Below, in pieces: positions 34,401 through 45,348 of a stretch of DNA of 64,000 nt; within the stretch, counting starts at the first letter, position 1, and each line of letters starts with the position of its first letter. Both the position numbers and the translations under genes were made by a program. Source of the DNA: Glandiceps talaboti (lineage: Eukaryota > Hemichordata > Enteropneusta > Spengelidae). The DNA lies in NCBI RefSeq assembly GCF_964340395.1, contig NC_135556.1, positions 2,299,001 through 2,363,000 of the forward strand, written 5' to 3'. Under the pieces are notes generated by a model that was not told the DNA's origin, searched no databases, and saw only the letters and a list, made by a program, of their open reading frames with translations.

Positions 34401-37400
34401 TAATACTAAATCTATTGGTGATGAAATCCATGCTATAATGGATTGTAGTACTAAATCTATTGGTGATGAAATCCATGCTATAATGGATTGTAGTACTAAA
34501 TCTATTGGTGATGAAATCCATGCTATAATGGATTGTAATACTAAATCTATTGGTGATGAAATCCATGCTATAATGGATTGTAGTACTAAATCTATTGGTG
34601 ATGAAATCCATGCTATAATGGATTGTAGTACTAAATCTATTGGTGATGAAATCCATGCTATAATGGATTGTAGTACTAAATCTATTGGTGATGAAATCCA
34701 TGCTATAATGGATTGTAATACTAAATCTATTGGTGATGAAATCCATGCTATAATGGATTGTAGTACTAAATCTATTGGTGATGAAATCCATGCTATAATG
34801 GATTGTAGTACTAAATCTATTGGTGATGAAATCCATGCTATAATGGATTGTAGTACTAAATCTATTGGTGATGAAATCCATGCTATAATGGATTGTAGTA
34901 CTAAATCTATTGGTGATGAAATCCATGCTATAATGGATTGTAGTACTAAATCTATTGGTGATGAAATCCATGCTATAATGGATTGTAGTACTAAATCTAT
35001 TGGTGATGAAATCCATGCTATAATGGATTGTAGTACTAAATCTATTGGTGATGAAATCCATGCTATAATGGATTGTAGTACTAAAGCTATTGGTGATGAA
35101 ATCCATGCTATAATGGATTGTAGTACTAAAGCTATTGGTGATGAAATCCATGCTATAATGGATTGTAGTACTAAAGCTATTGGTGACGAAATCCATGCTA
35201 TAATGGATTGTAGTACTAAATCTATTGGTGACGAAATCCATGCTATAATGGATTGTAGTACTAAATCTATTGGTGACGAAATCCATGCTATAATGGATTG
35301 TAGTACTAAATCTATTGGTGATGAAATCCATGCTATAATGGATTGTAGTACTAAATCTATTGGTGATGAAATCCATGCTATAATGGATTGTAGTACTAAA
35401 TCTATTGGTGATGAAATCCATGCTATAATGGATTGTAGTACTAAAGCTATTGGTGATGAAATCCATGCTATAATGGATTGTAGTACTAAATCTATTGGTG
35501 ACGAAATCCATGCTATAATGGATTGTAGTACTAAATCTATTGGTGACGAAATCCATGCTATAATGGATTGTAGTACTAAATCTATTGGTGACGAAATCCA
35601 TGCTATAATGGATTGTAGTACTAAATCTATTGGTGACGAAATCCATGCTATAATGGATTGTAGTACTAAATCTATTGGTGATGAAATCCATGCTATAATG
35701 GATTGTAGTACTAAATCTATTGGTGATGAAATCCATGCTATAATGGATTGTAGTACTAAATCTATTGGTGATGAAATCCATGCTATAATGGATTGTAGTA
35801 CTAAATCTATTGGTGATGAAATCCATGCTATAATGGATTGTAGCACTAAAGCTATTGGTGATGAAATCCATGCTATAATGGATTGTAGTACTAAATCTAT
35901 TGGTGATGAAATCCATGCTATAATGGATTGTAGTACTAAATCTATTGGTGATGAAATCCATGCTATAATGGATTGTAGCACTAAAGCTATTGGTGATGAA
36001 ATCCATGCTATAATGGATTGTAGTACTAAATCTATTGGTGATGAAATCCATGCTATAATGGATTGTAGTACTAAATCTATTGGTGACGAAATCCATGCTA
36101 TAATGGATTGTAGTACTAAATCTATTGGTGATGAAATCCATGCTATAATGGATTGTAATACTAAATCTATTGGTGACGAAATCCATGCTATAATGGATTG
36201 TAATACTAAATCTATTGGTGACGAAATCCATGCTATAATGGATTGTAGTACTAAATCTATTGGTGACGAAATCCATGCTATAATGGATTGTAGTACTAAA
36301 TCTATTGGTGACGAAATCCATGCTATAATGGATTGTAGTACTAAATCTATTGGTGACGAAATCCATGCTATAATGGATTGTAATACTAAAGCTATTGGTG
36401 ATGAAATCCATGCTATAATGGATTGTAGTACTAAATCTATTGGTGATGAAATCCATGCTATAATGGATTGTAGTACTAAAGCTATTGGTGATGAAATCCA
36501 TGCTATAATGGATTGTAGTACTAAATCTATTGGTGACGAAATCCATGCTATAATGGATTGTAGTACTAAATCTATTGGTGATGAAATCCATGCTATAATG
36601 GATTGTAGTACTAAATCTATTGGTGATGAAATCCATGCTATAATGGATTGTAGTACTAAAGCTATTGGTGATGAAATCCATGCTATAATGGATTGTAGTA
36701 CTAAAGCTATTGGTGATGAAATCCATGCTATAATGGATTGTAGTACTAAATCTATTGGTGATGAAATCCATGCTATAATGGATTGTAGCACTAAAGCTAT
36801 TGGTGACGAAATCCATGCTATAATGGATTGTAGTACTAAATCTATTGGTGACGAAATCCATGCTATAATGGATTGTAGTACTAAATCTATTGGTGATGAA
36901 ATCCATGCTATAATGGATTGTAATACTAAATCTATTGGTGATGAAATCCATGCTATAATGGATTGTAGTACTAAAGCTATTGGTGATGAAATCCATGCTA
37001 TAATGGATTGTAGTACTAAATCTATTGGTGATGAAATCCATGCTATAATGGATTGTAGTACTAAAGCTATTGGTGATGAAATCCATGCTATAATGGATTG
37101 TAGTACTAAAGCTATTGGTGATGAAATCCATGCTATAATGGATTGTAGTACTAAATCTATTGGTGATGAAATCCATGCTATAATGGATTGTAGTACTAAA
37201 TCTATTGGTGACGAAATCCATGCTATAATGGATTGTAGTACTAAATCTATTGGTGATGAAATCCATGCTATAATGGATTGTAGTACTAAATCTATTGGTG
37301 ACGAAATCCATGCTATAATGGATTGTAGTACTAAATCTATTGGTGACGAAATCCATGCTATAATGGATTGTAGTACTAAAGCTATTGGTGATGAAATCCA

Positions 37401-37596
37401 TGCTATAATGGATTGTAATACTAAATCTATTGGTGATGAAATCCATGCTATAATGGATTGTAATACTAAATCTATTGGTGATGAAATCCATGCTATAATG
37501 GATTGTAGTACTAAATCTATTGGTGACGAAATCCATGCTATAATGGATTGTAGTACTAAAGCTATTGGTGATGAAATCCATGCTATAATGGATTGT
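31474..37596 (+). repeat. 45-bp satellite, 136 copies, grown from a LINE ORF2 Cys motif
   Basis: Cys codons TGT at 31474 and 37594 are 6,120 bp apart, exactly 136 units of 45 bp, with no unit of another length seen. In the plus frame each unit encodes STKSIGDEIHAIMDC. This frame is continuous with LCHLCN upstream and with the SKTSVIETRNQFQRTMFFK tail downstream, which together form the usual LINE C-terminal pattern CxxC...GDExH...C....R. Unit variants are TCT/GCT (Ser/Ala), GAT/GAC, AGT/AGC, AGT/AAT (Ser/Asn), rare ATG to GTG or ATT, and CAT to TAT. They occur in runs, showing local homogenisation. Three frames stay open (2,060 codons plus, 2,052 minus), a consequence of 45 being divisible by 3. 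Confidence 0.95.
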
Positions 37597-37900
37597 AGTA
37601 AAACATCTGTAATTGAAACTAGAAACCAATTTCAGAGAACAATGTTTTTCAAAATTATCTCAAAAAGAATATATCAAAAGAATGAGTTCAAATGATGATT
37701 TTATCACTAATAGCTTTTGAAAATTCTCTAATTCTTTATTATCTTGAATACTGTAGTTTAGTGTTTTATATATATTTATAATTATATATTGTTTTTGTTG
37801 TTTCTGTATGTTGTTTTTGACTTAGATAATGTATTTTTTACATTATTTCTTGTCATAAAATATAATAACTACATGTATAGATGTAGAACAAAGGGTATGA
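37597..37900 (+). mobile_element. LINE 3' end
   Basis: After the last unit the frame continues SKTSVIETRNQFQRTMFFKI, then ISKRIYQKNEFK and a stop at 37693-37695. This looks like the end of a LINE ORF2. AT-rich 3' sequence follows, leading into a TG/TGTA microsatellite (37905-38057). Confidence 0.6.
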
Positions 37901-37904
37901 AATT

Positions 37905-37919
37905 GAATGTGTGTGTGTA

Positions 37920-37950
<31 letters not shown>

Positions 37951-38057
37951 ATGTATGTATGTATGTATGTATGTATGTATGTATGTATGTATGTATGTAT
38001 TTTGTATGTACGTACGTACGTATGTATGTATGTATGTATGTATGTATGTATGTATGT
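37905..38057. repeat. (TG)n/(TGTA)n microsatellite
   Basis: Simple repeat immediately inside the gene-2 intron, about 30 bp from the splice donor. The open frames across it are artefacts. Confidence 0.95.
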
Positions 38058-38094
38058 ACTAGTACAATGAAATCGCCATATATCCGTCACTTAC

Positions 38095-39671
38095 CCTGTT
38101 TTTGCAAAGTTAGTCCAGTATTTCATGACGGCTGAACTCAAATTACGTTGTTCATCTGTATATAGGTAACTTACAGCTACTGAATTGGGTGCCCCAAAGA
38201 CAAACCCTATTTCAGCGCCATGGGCACCTCCTTCCAACCAGTCTGGGTAAGGGCTCTCTACATGTAACATTTCGCCATCGTGGGAAAACTGATAAAGGTA
38301 CGTTTTTCCATCTTCTTTCGGTGGTTTGGTATGTTTCAGTGCTACTTCAACAATAGGAGACACAAAAAATTGGTCTCCAATCAGTCTGAAGAGGTTAACA
38401 AGTCTAAGACGGTCGCTGGAAGGGGTTTTCCAGACGGTGTAGTGATTCAATACAGCAGTTGGCAGTAATCCAACTTTATCTTCATAGTAAGGATGAATGT
38501 AGTTACTAACTACCTGTTGAAACTCTGTCGAAGTTAGACCACCAGCAGCAGCAGAGGCGTTAAAGTTGGCCTTTATAATATCCATTAGATAATAATATAA
38601 TTTCCCTTCATTACTATTAAATCCAAGAAGGAGGTCGAACTTTGTGAAGTTCGAAAGCTTGTCAGTCAGGTTTTCCGGCGAGTCCTGGACAAATTCACCA
38701 TCGACTACCGGTAAAAAAGGGTGTAAATTTATATGTTTTGATGACAGATCTGGTGTGTTTCCAACGATTTCTTGCCACGTTTTCGTTCGGAGACATGACA
38801 CTAGCTCTCTGTGATTGTTAGTTTTAGTGCAGTTGAGGGCAGAGCCAAGTCGACGTGCTCTCATCACTGGATTAGCAGCCATATAGTAGGACGTTGGTAC
38901 ATTACTCTGTATTATTCCTCTCTTAAACAGTCCGTCATTACTTGGTGATAACATTTGGAAACCAACACTCATACCACCGGCTGATCTCCCAAATAAAGTG
39001 ATTTTGTCTGGATCACCACCAAAACCATCAATGTTAGCTTTCACCCAGCGAATTGCAAGCTGTTGGTCAAGGAGACCGTAGTTACCATTGGCGTATTTAT
39101 CCATGGTACTCAAGAATCCAAGAGCACCGAGTCTGTAATTTACAGTGACAACGACTACGTTTTGCGATGCTGCTAGAACAGACCCATCGTATAACATTGT
39201 AGTACCGGTCGCAAAACTACCAGGATAAAAGAATACCATCACTGTTAGTAGTTCATCATCTGTATTGTCTGGTGAATAGATATCCAACGTCAGACAATCT
39301 TCACTCATTCTTGTATGAGAAAGAAGTGCTACAGATGCAGCAATGGCAGACTCACTTTGTGGACAGATGTCACCATATTCAGTAGCATTGAGTGTATCTT
39401 GCCATGGCTCCACTGGTACTGGGGGTCGAAATCGTAAACGTCCAACAGGTGGTTTTGCGTAGGGAATCCCGCGAAATATGTTGAAACTGGTTCCATAAAA
39501 ATCACCACTTACGCCTCGTATCGTGCCAAGACTAGTTTCTACTTCAGGCTGACTCATGGCGCCATTGCCCTTGAAAATCAGGAATAAGTATATCCAGTAT
39601 CCAGTGAAAACACCCATGAACGGCTCCATGTTGACATCTACTGTCCGAAATGCAGTACTCCTGTTAGGCAC
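38095..39671 (-). CDS. esterase-like gene 2, exon 1 (cholinesterase/neuroligin-like ectodomain)
   Basis: Residues 1-526 of a predicted 684-residue paralogue of gene 1. Met15 (39629) is the more likely start, because the hydrophobic signal segment GVFTGYWIYLFLIF follows it directly. From FRGIPYAKPP to GLFKRG the protein differs from gene 1 by a single residue (Ala-Ser for Ala-Thr before QNVVVV). The triad is Ser230 (GRSAG), Glu355 (FNSNEG) and His484 (GGAHGAE). The oxyanion loop is again YPGSF. Likely disulfides are C103-C126 and C281-C293. After GLFKRGI the proteins diverge (IQSNVPTSYY instead of SQSGTATSFF), notably losing the SG after the Gln that is usual in the family. The exon ends GG|GTAAGT, exactly as in gene 1. 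Membrane esterase or adhesion protein; ligand unknown. Confidence 0.9.
38917..39480 (-). other. gene-conversion tract, copy in gene 2
   Basis: Partner of 25871-26434: 564 bp, three mismatches, no indel. Identity stops abruptly at both ends within the coding exon. A second short shared stretch of about 45 bp (around 38757-38805 versus 25708-25756) may be another small tract or a constrained region. Confidence 0.85.
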
Positions 39672-39990
39672 CGGTAAAACTGTTTCAAAGTCTTGGGAAA
39701 GAAGAATTTTACAGGTAGTGGAGTTATTCGTGAATAGCTATGACAACAAAGGTGTGACGCGTTAGTGTCTTGGAGAGCTTATGTTAGGTCAGCTAATTTG
39801 TTTATTTGAAAGACTTTCACTAAATACCTGCGCACGCAACTTCATTTAAAGAGAATAGTTTTGTCAGACCTGATGTATTAAGTCACCGTTACAATGGAAT
39901 GGAAATTGGCTTTGGAACAAAGACACATATGTATAACATGTTTTAGGGCGTGTTTTACAACTGCCGACTGTCTATGCTAAAATGAACATA
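39672..39990. other. 5' flank of gene 2
   Basis: Likely promoter region of gene 2, by position only. No core-promoter motif that I can support and no similarity to the gene-1 flank noticed. Confidence 0.35.
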
Positions 39991-39992
39991 TA

Positions 39993-40023
39993 GTCAGTCA
40001 GTCAGTCAGTCAGTCAGTCAGTC

Positions 40024-40098
<75 letters not shown>

Positions 40099-40345
40099 GC
40101 AAAAGAGTGGTACGTACAATGAATGTAATCGATGTTTACAAGGTAAAGGCTCGATGACTCTAGGAAAAGCTTTGTCCATGCTCCAGGCACGTGTATTAAT
40201 TCAACGGATATGATGTGGGTACTTATAGCACTTGAAAGGGGGGGGGGGGGGTGTATGGAATAGCACTTGAAAGGGGGGGTGTGTGGAATAGCACTTGAAA
40301 GGGGGTGTAGTGTATGGAATAGCACTTGAAAGGGGGGTGTATGGA
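39993..40345. repeat. (CAGT)n/(CAGA)n microsatellite and 36-bp G-rich repeats
   Basis: A CAGT then CAGA tract covers about 39993-40096. At about 40228-40350 four or five copies of TAGCACTTGAAAGGGGGG-type units with variable G runs and GTGTATGGAA spacers follow. Confidence 0.9.
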
Positions 40346-40349
40346 ATAG

Positions 40350-41900
40350 CACTTGACTCACGATCTTTGGTGGAAAAATTAAAGAAAGATCAAGTGTAGT
40401 TTATAGATATATGTCAAACTGACATCATGTGTCTTTCCTTTTCAAAACAACGATTTTACAATTGTTTGAAACACTGTTAATAGAATAATAACAGAACAGT
40501 TTATGAAATGACGAAACACATATCCACACAACTTGAAAGGTGTCTTTTGATCAAATGGCCATAGTATGTATCATATACAATATAGCAAAACCATTCCTTT
40601 TCTTTTCTCAAAGTTTTTTTTCTTTACGTATTTTTTTCTGTAAGTACATGTGTAAAAGTTTTAGATACTAAATTTAGTCTACATAATAGCTTGATATTAA
40701 TGATACTCACTCCTATCAAACTTCTTGTAAATTATACAATTTATCATAAAACCTAATTATTTGATGTAATTAAATGAATAAATAAGTAAGTAAATAATAA
40801 ATTCGTAATTACCCATACATATTGCCTGGAAATATCTGCTCCAAGAACTGAGAGTGCACGTCATAGTGTAAGATGGAGTGCGTGCATAATTTGCAAAATT
40901 TGCAGAGCTACCACTGCAGTGCTACGTATTGTCTTGTATATACATTGAATACAGGTTAACTAAATCCATCAACAATGTTATTGTATGACGTATACGCTAT
41001 CAATTAAAATACTATAAAATAAAAGACAAGGTGAAAATGGAATAGGAAGATTTATAGTTTCTCGTAAACTTTATAGATTGTCCGACACCCTAATGTACAT
41101 ATCCACTACCTATTGACCGCCATCAGAGTAGAGTGTCACCGCTGTATGTATATGTATACACTAGATCGTACAGTCTGTTTACTAGACTGTCGACAGTCGC
41201 TCGCGCCTTTTTCCCTACGTTTTATCTAAACTCCGGTCCGGCGCAACACTAGTAATAGTATAATCGCAAACTGATATCGAGGGCCGTATTGCGAAGGCTG
41301 AAATGTTTGGTCTTGCTAGGCAAACTGATGGAAAGGTAACATTCGTAAAAAATAATAATGACAAACTTAAGGGTCCATTTCTCTCACACGAAAGGGATGG
41401 ATAGGTTATTAACCTGTTCAAAGTTTTTGTTTACCTTAAGATTCATATTTTTAACGTTCCCAAAATTTGAACAATAATTACACCTTTCATGTTCACATAT
41501 TTTGGACTCCCTAAGTTTGTAAAGAATTAATAAAAAAATGGGTTTTTAATCTTCTTTTAACTTGGCCTGTCATTCACTAGAATGTCGTGAATTTATAATC
41601 ATTGTGTTTGGGTTCAGACATGACACTGTTTATACACGTCGCCAAACACCTAGTTAGAGAAATGAATATTTATTACAATAGCTTACATGGTGTCAAGACA
41701 ATAGGTACGTGTCTGGAGATGTCATTCAAGTTAAAGTTTAGTGTTCGTAGGAAGCTCATCTCCTATTGTAACGACCATAGCGTCGCAGGTTTGAGTTACT
41801 TGGATTTTGACCGTGGAGGGGTGAGCATCTTTCCTGGCTCTGGCTTTGTAGTGAGGCCGTGAGGTCGAACTCAGGGCTTTGATAAATAAAGTCTATGTTC
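40350..41900. other. intergenic, no gene recognised
   Basis: AT-rich for the most part. Short frames at 41215-41421 (minus) and 41602-41862 (plus) have no family signature. No large repeat seen. Confidence 0.4.
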
Positions 41901-41907
41901 CAGTTAT

Positions 41908-43275
41908 ACAACATACATCATCTCATATGCAGTTTACAACATACATCATCTCATATGCAGTTTACAACATACATCATCTCATATGCACATTACAACATAC
42001 ATCATCTCATATGCACATTACAACATACATCATCTCATGCAGTTTACAACATACATCATCTCATATGCAGTTTACAACATACATCATCTCATATGCAGTT
42101 TACAACATACATAATCTCATATGCAGTTTACAACATACATCATCTCATATGCAGTTTACAACATACATCATCTCATATGCACATTACAGCATAGACAATC
42201 TCATATGCAGTTTATAACATAGATAATCTCATATGCAGTTTACAACATACATCATCTCATATGCACATTACAGCATAGACAATCTCATATGCAGTTTATA
42301 ACATAGATAATCTCATATGCACATTACAACATACATCATCTCGTATGCAGTTTATAACATACATCATCTCATATGCAGTTTACAACATACATCATCTCAT
42401 ATGCAGTTTACAACATACATCATCTCATATGCACATTACAACATACATCATCTCATATGCACATTACAACATACATCATCTCATGCAGTTTACAACATAC
42501 ATCATCTCATATGCAGTTTACAACATACATCATCTCATATGCAGTTTACAACATACATAATCTCATATGCAGTTTATAACATAGATAATCTCATATGCAG
42601 TTTATAACATACATCATCTCATATGCACATTACAGCATAGACAATCTCATATGCAGTTTATAACATAGATAATCTCATATGCACATTACAACATACATCA
42701 TCTCGTATGCAGTTTATAACATACATCATCTCATATGCAGTTTACAACATACATCATCTCATATGCACTTTACAACATACACCATCTCATGCAGTTTACA
42801 ACATACATCATCTCATATGCAGTTTACAACATACATCATCTCATATGCAGTTTACAACATACATCGTCTCATATGCAGTTTACAACATACATCATCTCAT
42901 ATGCACATTACAACATAGATAATCTCATATGCAGTTTACAACATACATCGTCTCATATGCAGTTTACAACATACATCATCTCATATGCACATTACAACAT
43001 ACATCATCTCATATGCAGTTTATAACATACATCATCTCATATGCAGTTTACAACATACATCATCTCATATGCACATTACAACATACATCATCTCATATGC
43101 AGTTTACAACATACATCATCTCATATGCAGTTTACAACATACATCATCTCATATGCACATTACAACATACATAATCTCATATGCAGTTTACAACATACAT
43201 CGTCTCGTATGCAGTTTACAACATACATCGTCTCGTATGCAGTTTACAACATACATCGTCTCGTATGCAGTTTAT
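41908..43275. repeat. 28-bp minisatellite, about 49 copies
   Basis: The unit ACAACATACATCATCTCATA + TGCAGTTT is repeated, with a second subtype ending TGCACATT and a third with CATAGATAATCTC or CATAGACAATCTC. A block combining these subtypes recurs (CACATTACAGCATAGACAATC at about 42180, 42264 and 42626), so segments of several units were duplicated. As 28 is not a multiple of 3, all three frames read the same 28-residue cycle. No coding meaning. Confidence 0.95.
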
Positions 43276-43458
43276 CCTTTTACTACAATACTTGGCTGGT
43301 GAGTTTGAATCACTTAAATACCCTGTCTCGGAGTCTTCTTTTTTCTCGTGTTTGTCCAGCCAATGCAGAGTGCAGATCCAAGGGAAACACAAAATAAGGT
43401 TGGCACGTACAAAACCCCTGAAAACAGAGTCTTTCTCAGTGTAGAGCTATGTAGAGGA

Positions 43459-43730
43459 CGAGTATAAAGTTGGCGTTAGATTCAGATTCAGGTAGTGTCA
43501 TATTGAGCATCAGATAGCCTCAGATCCGAATACACCCGACAGCAGTGAAGCAGAATCCTTCCCTGTAGCCTCAACGGTATTATTTCAGGTTTGAGTCCGT
43601 CAGGTGTCTTCGGATCTGAGGCCATCTGACGCTCAATATAACCTTCATAAGATAACGCTACCTGATTCTGAATCTGAATCTGAATCTGGATCTGGATCTG
43701 AATCTGACGCCAACTTTATACTCGTTCGAT
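43459..43730. repeat. foldback (palindromic) element with GATTCA repeats
   Basis: The left arm starts CGAGTATAAAGTTGGCGT(T)AG and the right arm ends with its reverse complement (CTGACGCCAACTTTATACTCG, 43706-43730). The inner blocks TATTGAGC(A/G)TCAGAT(A/G)GCC and CTCAGATCCGAA(T/G)ACACC also pair. The right arm carries an expanded CTGAATCT/CTGGATCT run that is shorter in the left arm. A MITE-like element of about 270 bp is the simplest reading. The SESESES open frame over the run is an artefact. Confidence 0.7.
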
Positions 43731-43739
43731 CGATTAATT

Positions 43740-43885
43740 ACTCAAATTGGTCATTGATATTCATCGGATTATTATCAAAACCTAATCAGTTCTGGCCATT
43801 ACCCTACAGAAAATGTCTATGAAATTTCGTTTGAATTGATGCAGCCGTCTTTTCGGAAATCGTGATACACACACACAAACACACA

Positions 43886-43965
<80 letters not shown>

Positions 43966-44010
43966 CACAGACACACAGACACACAGACTTCATCTGTATA
44001 TTATAACCTT
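43740..44010 (+). repeat. repeat-family body followed by (AC)n
   Basis: The block at about 43776-43860 (TAATCAGTTCTGGCCATTAC... GAAATTTCGTTTGAATTGAT) is homologous to the minus-strand block at 9480-9560. Like it, it runs directly into a simple repeat, here CACA from 43862 to about 43985. Second copy of the same dispersed family. Confidence 0.5.
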
Positions 44011-44367
44011 CAAAAGCATGCAGTGTCTACATCCACAGCTAACAAGACTCTAGATAAGATTTTGTAGACATTCAGTAAATTGCAAAACATTAACATGTGT
44101 AACTGTGTACGGTTACAAACACGGATTGGAGAGGCTGTTTTTTTTTCAAGTACCCATTCATCATGCATATGGCCACTTTAATTACTTTTAAGGCATGCAT
44201 TACTTGGAGTTAATCATGCATGTAGGAAGTGATTGAATTAATCAGTTGTTTTCTTCAAGTATAATTGAAATGATTTCAGGGTCGTTTGCAATGTATCATA
44301 CCCCCTAGTCTGTAATATTTCTGAGTTTAAGTGATCGTAGTACGTATACCTACACATATGCATAATA

Positions 44368-44415
<48 letters not shown>

Positions 44416-44640
44416 TACCCTCCTAAAGGAAATAATGACACAGAGAGGAGTTTGGCGGCAAAACCGGAAGTTCATCATTTATTGGAACTCAGCTCCACCA
44501 AGCAAGTCAGAACAGTACATAAGCATAAATTCAAACAAGAATCCTGAGTCTGTACAAGAGTAAAAATGTCTAAGTATCAGTATTCAACAATATTGTACAC
44601 AACTATAAATTCTCAGTCGAAGTGGCATACTAATAAGTGT
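44010..44640. other. intergenic with (TG)n
   Basis: A TG microsatellite lies at about 44371-44412. Nothing else was recognised. Confidence 0.4.
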
Positions 44641-44641
44641 A

Positions 44642-44709
44642 TTGTATTTTTGTATTGTATTGTATTGTATTGTATTGTATTGTATTGTATTGTATTGTAT
44701 TGTATTGTG
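44642..44709. repeat. (TATTG)n microsatellite
   Basis: About 13 copies of a 5-bp unit TATTG. Confidence 0.95.
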
Positions 44710-45112
44710 TTTACTATACCATGCTTTCCACAGCATGTTGTTAAGTAATAAAGTTATTATTAATAAGCCGTGAGCTGAAAATGTCACAATACCATAACTG
44801 CAAATGTACTAGTAAAAGTATCATACAAATGCAAAGATACAAGCTCGTAATGAGCTAACTAAGTTGTAAGAAGTCTACAAATAAAAACATTCCTACATGT
44901 TCAAATACAAAAATTCATGGAATTTCGTAAATAAGACAAAAATGGAGCTCGGAGGGAGGGTGGGAAAATGCACGACATTACCCAGCGGAGGAAAGTACAG
45001 AATGGCGGGATGATTAACGCATGCGCTGGCCCCATGCCAATGTTTTGCTACAACACAGGGAAAGGTCAAAGGCCAGTCATAGATGGTAATTAAAATAAAT
45101 GAAACATTTACA

Positions 45113-45180
<68 letters not shown>

Positions 45181-45348
45181 TAGGGGTAGGGGGTACAATT
45201 TGTAGGAACATAGTACCAGTGTTTATTGGTCATTCTGTAATTACTTGCTAAGTTGTGATTAGCTATGATTCACCGTCAGTTCATTGACTCTAAACAATAA
45301 CCTAGATTGTAAGAATCTCGCAGATTACCCCAGTTTGTTCTGTAAACT
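44710..45348. other. intergenic with (TG)n at 45116-45179
   Basis: No gene recognised. A 64-bp TG tract is followed by a G-rich stretch. Confidence 0.5.

Larger units (their letters stand above)
30473..38094 (-). other. intron of esterase-like gene 2 (7,622 bp)
   Basis: Donor G|GTAAGT (38089-38094) and acceptor TTGCAG (30473-30478). The phase (2) and position are the same as in gene 1. The intron contains the antisense LINE remnant with its 136-copy array and, near the donor, a TGTA microsatellite. It has no evident sequence similarity to the gene-1 intron. Confidence 0.85.

Noticed and set aside
31474-37596. CRISPR-like regular repeats
   Set aside because: There are no unique spacers; units are contiguous and nearly identical, in a eukaryotic intron.
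31513-37695. 2,060-codon plus-strand frame (and 2,052- and 1,072-codon minus frames) as a repetitive protein
   Set aside because: The unit is 45 bp, so frames stay open automatically. The plus frame is inherited from a dead LINE with upstream stops and a frameshift. No promoter, and it lies antisense within an intron.
41879-43444. Many overlapping plus frames with YNIHHLICSLQHTSSH repeats
   Set aside because: Same 28-residue cycle in all three frames of a 28-bp minisatellite.
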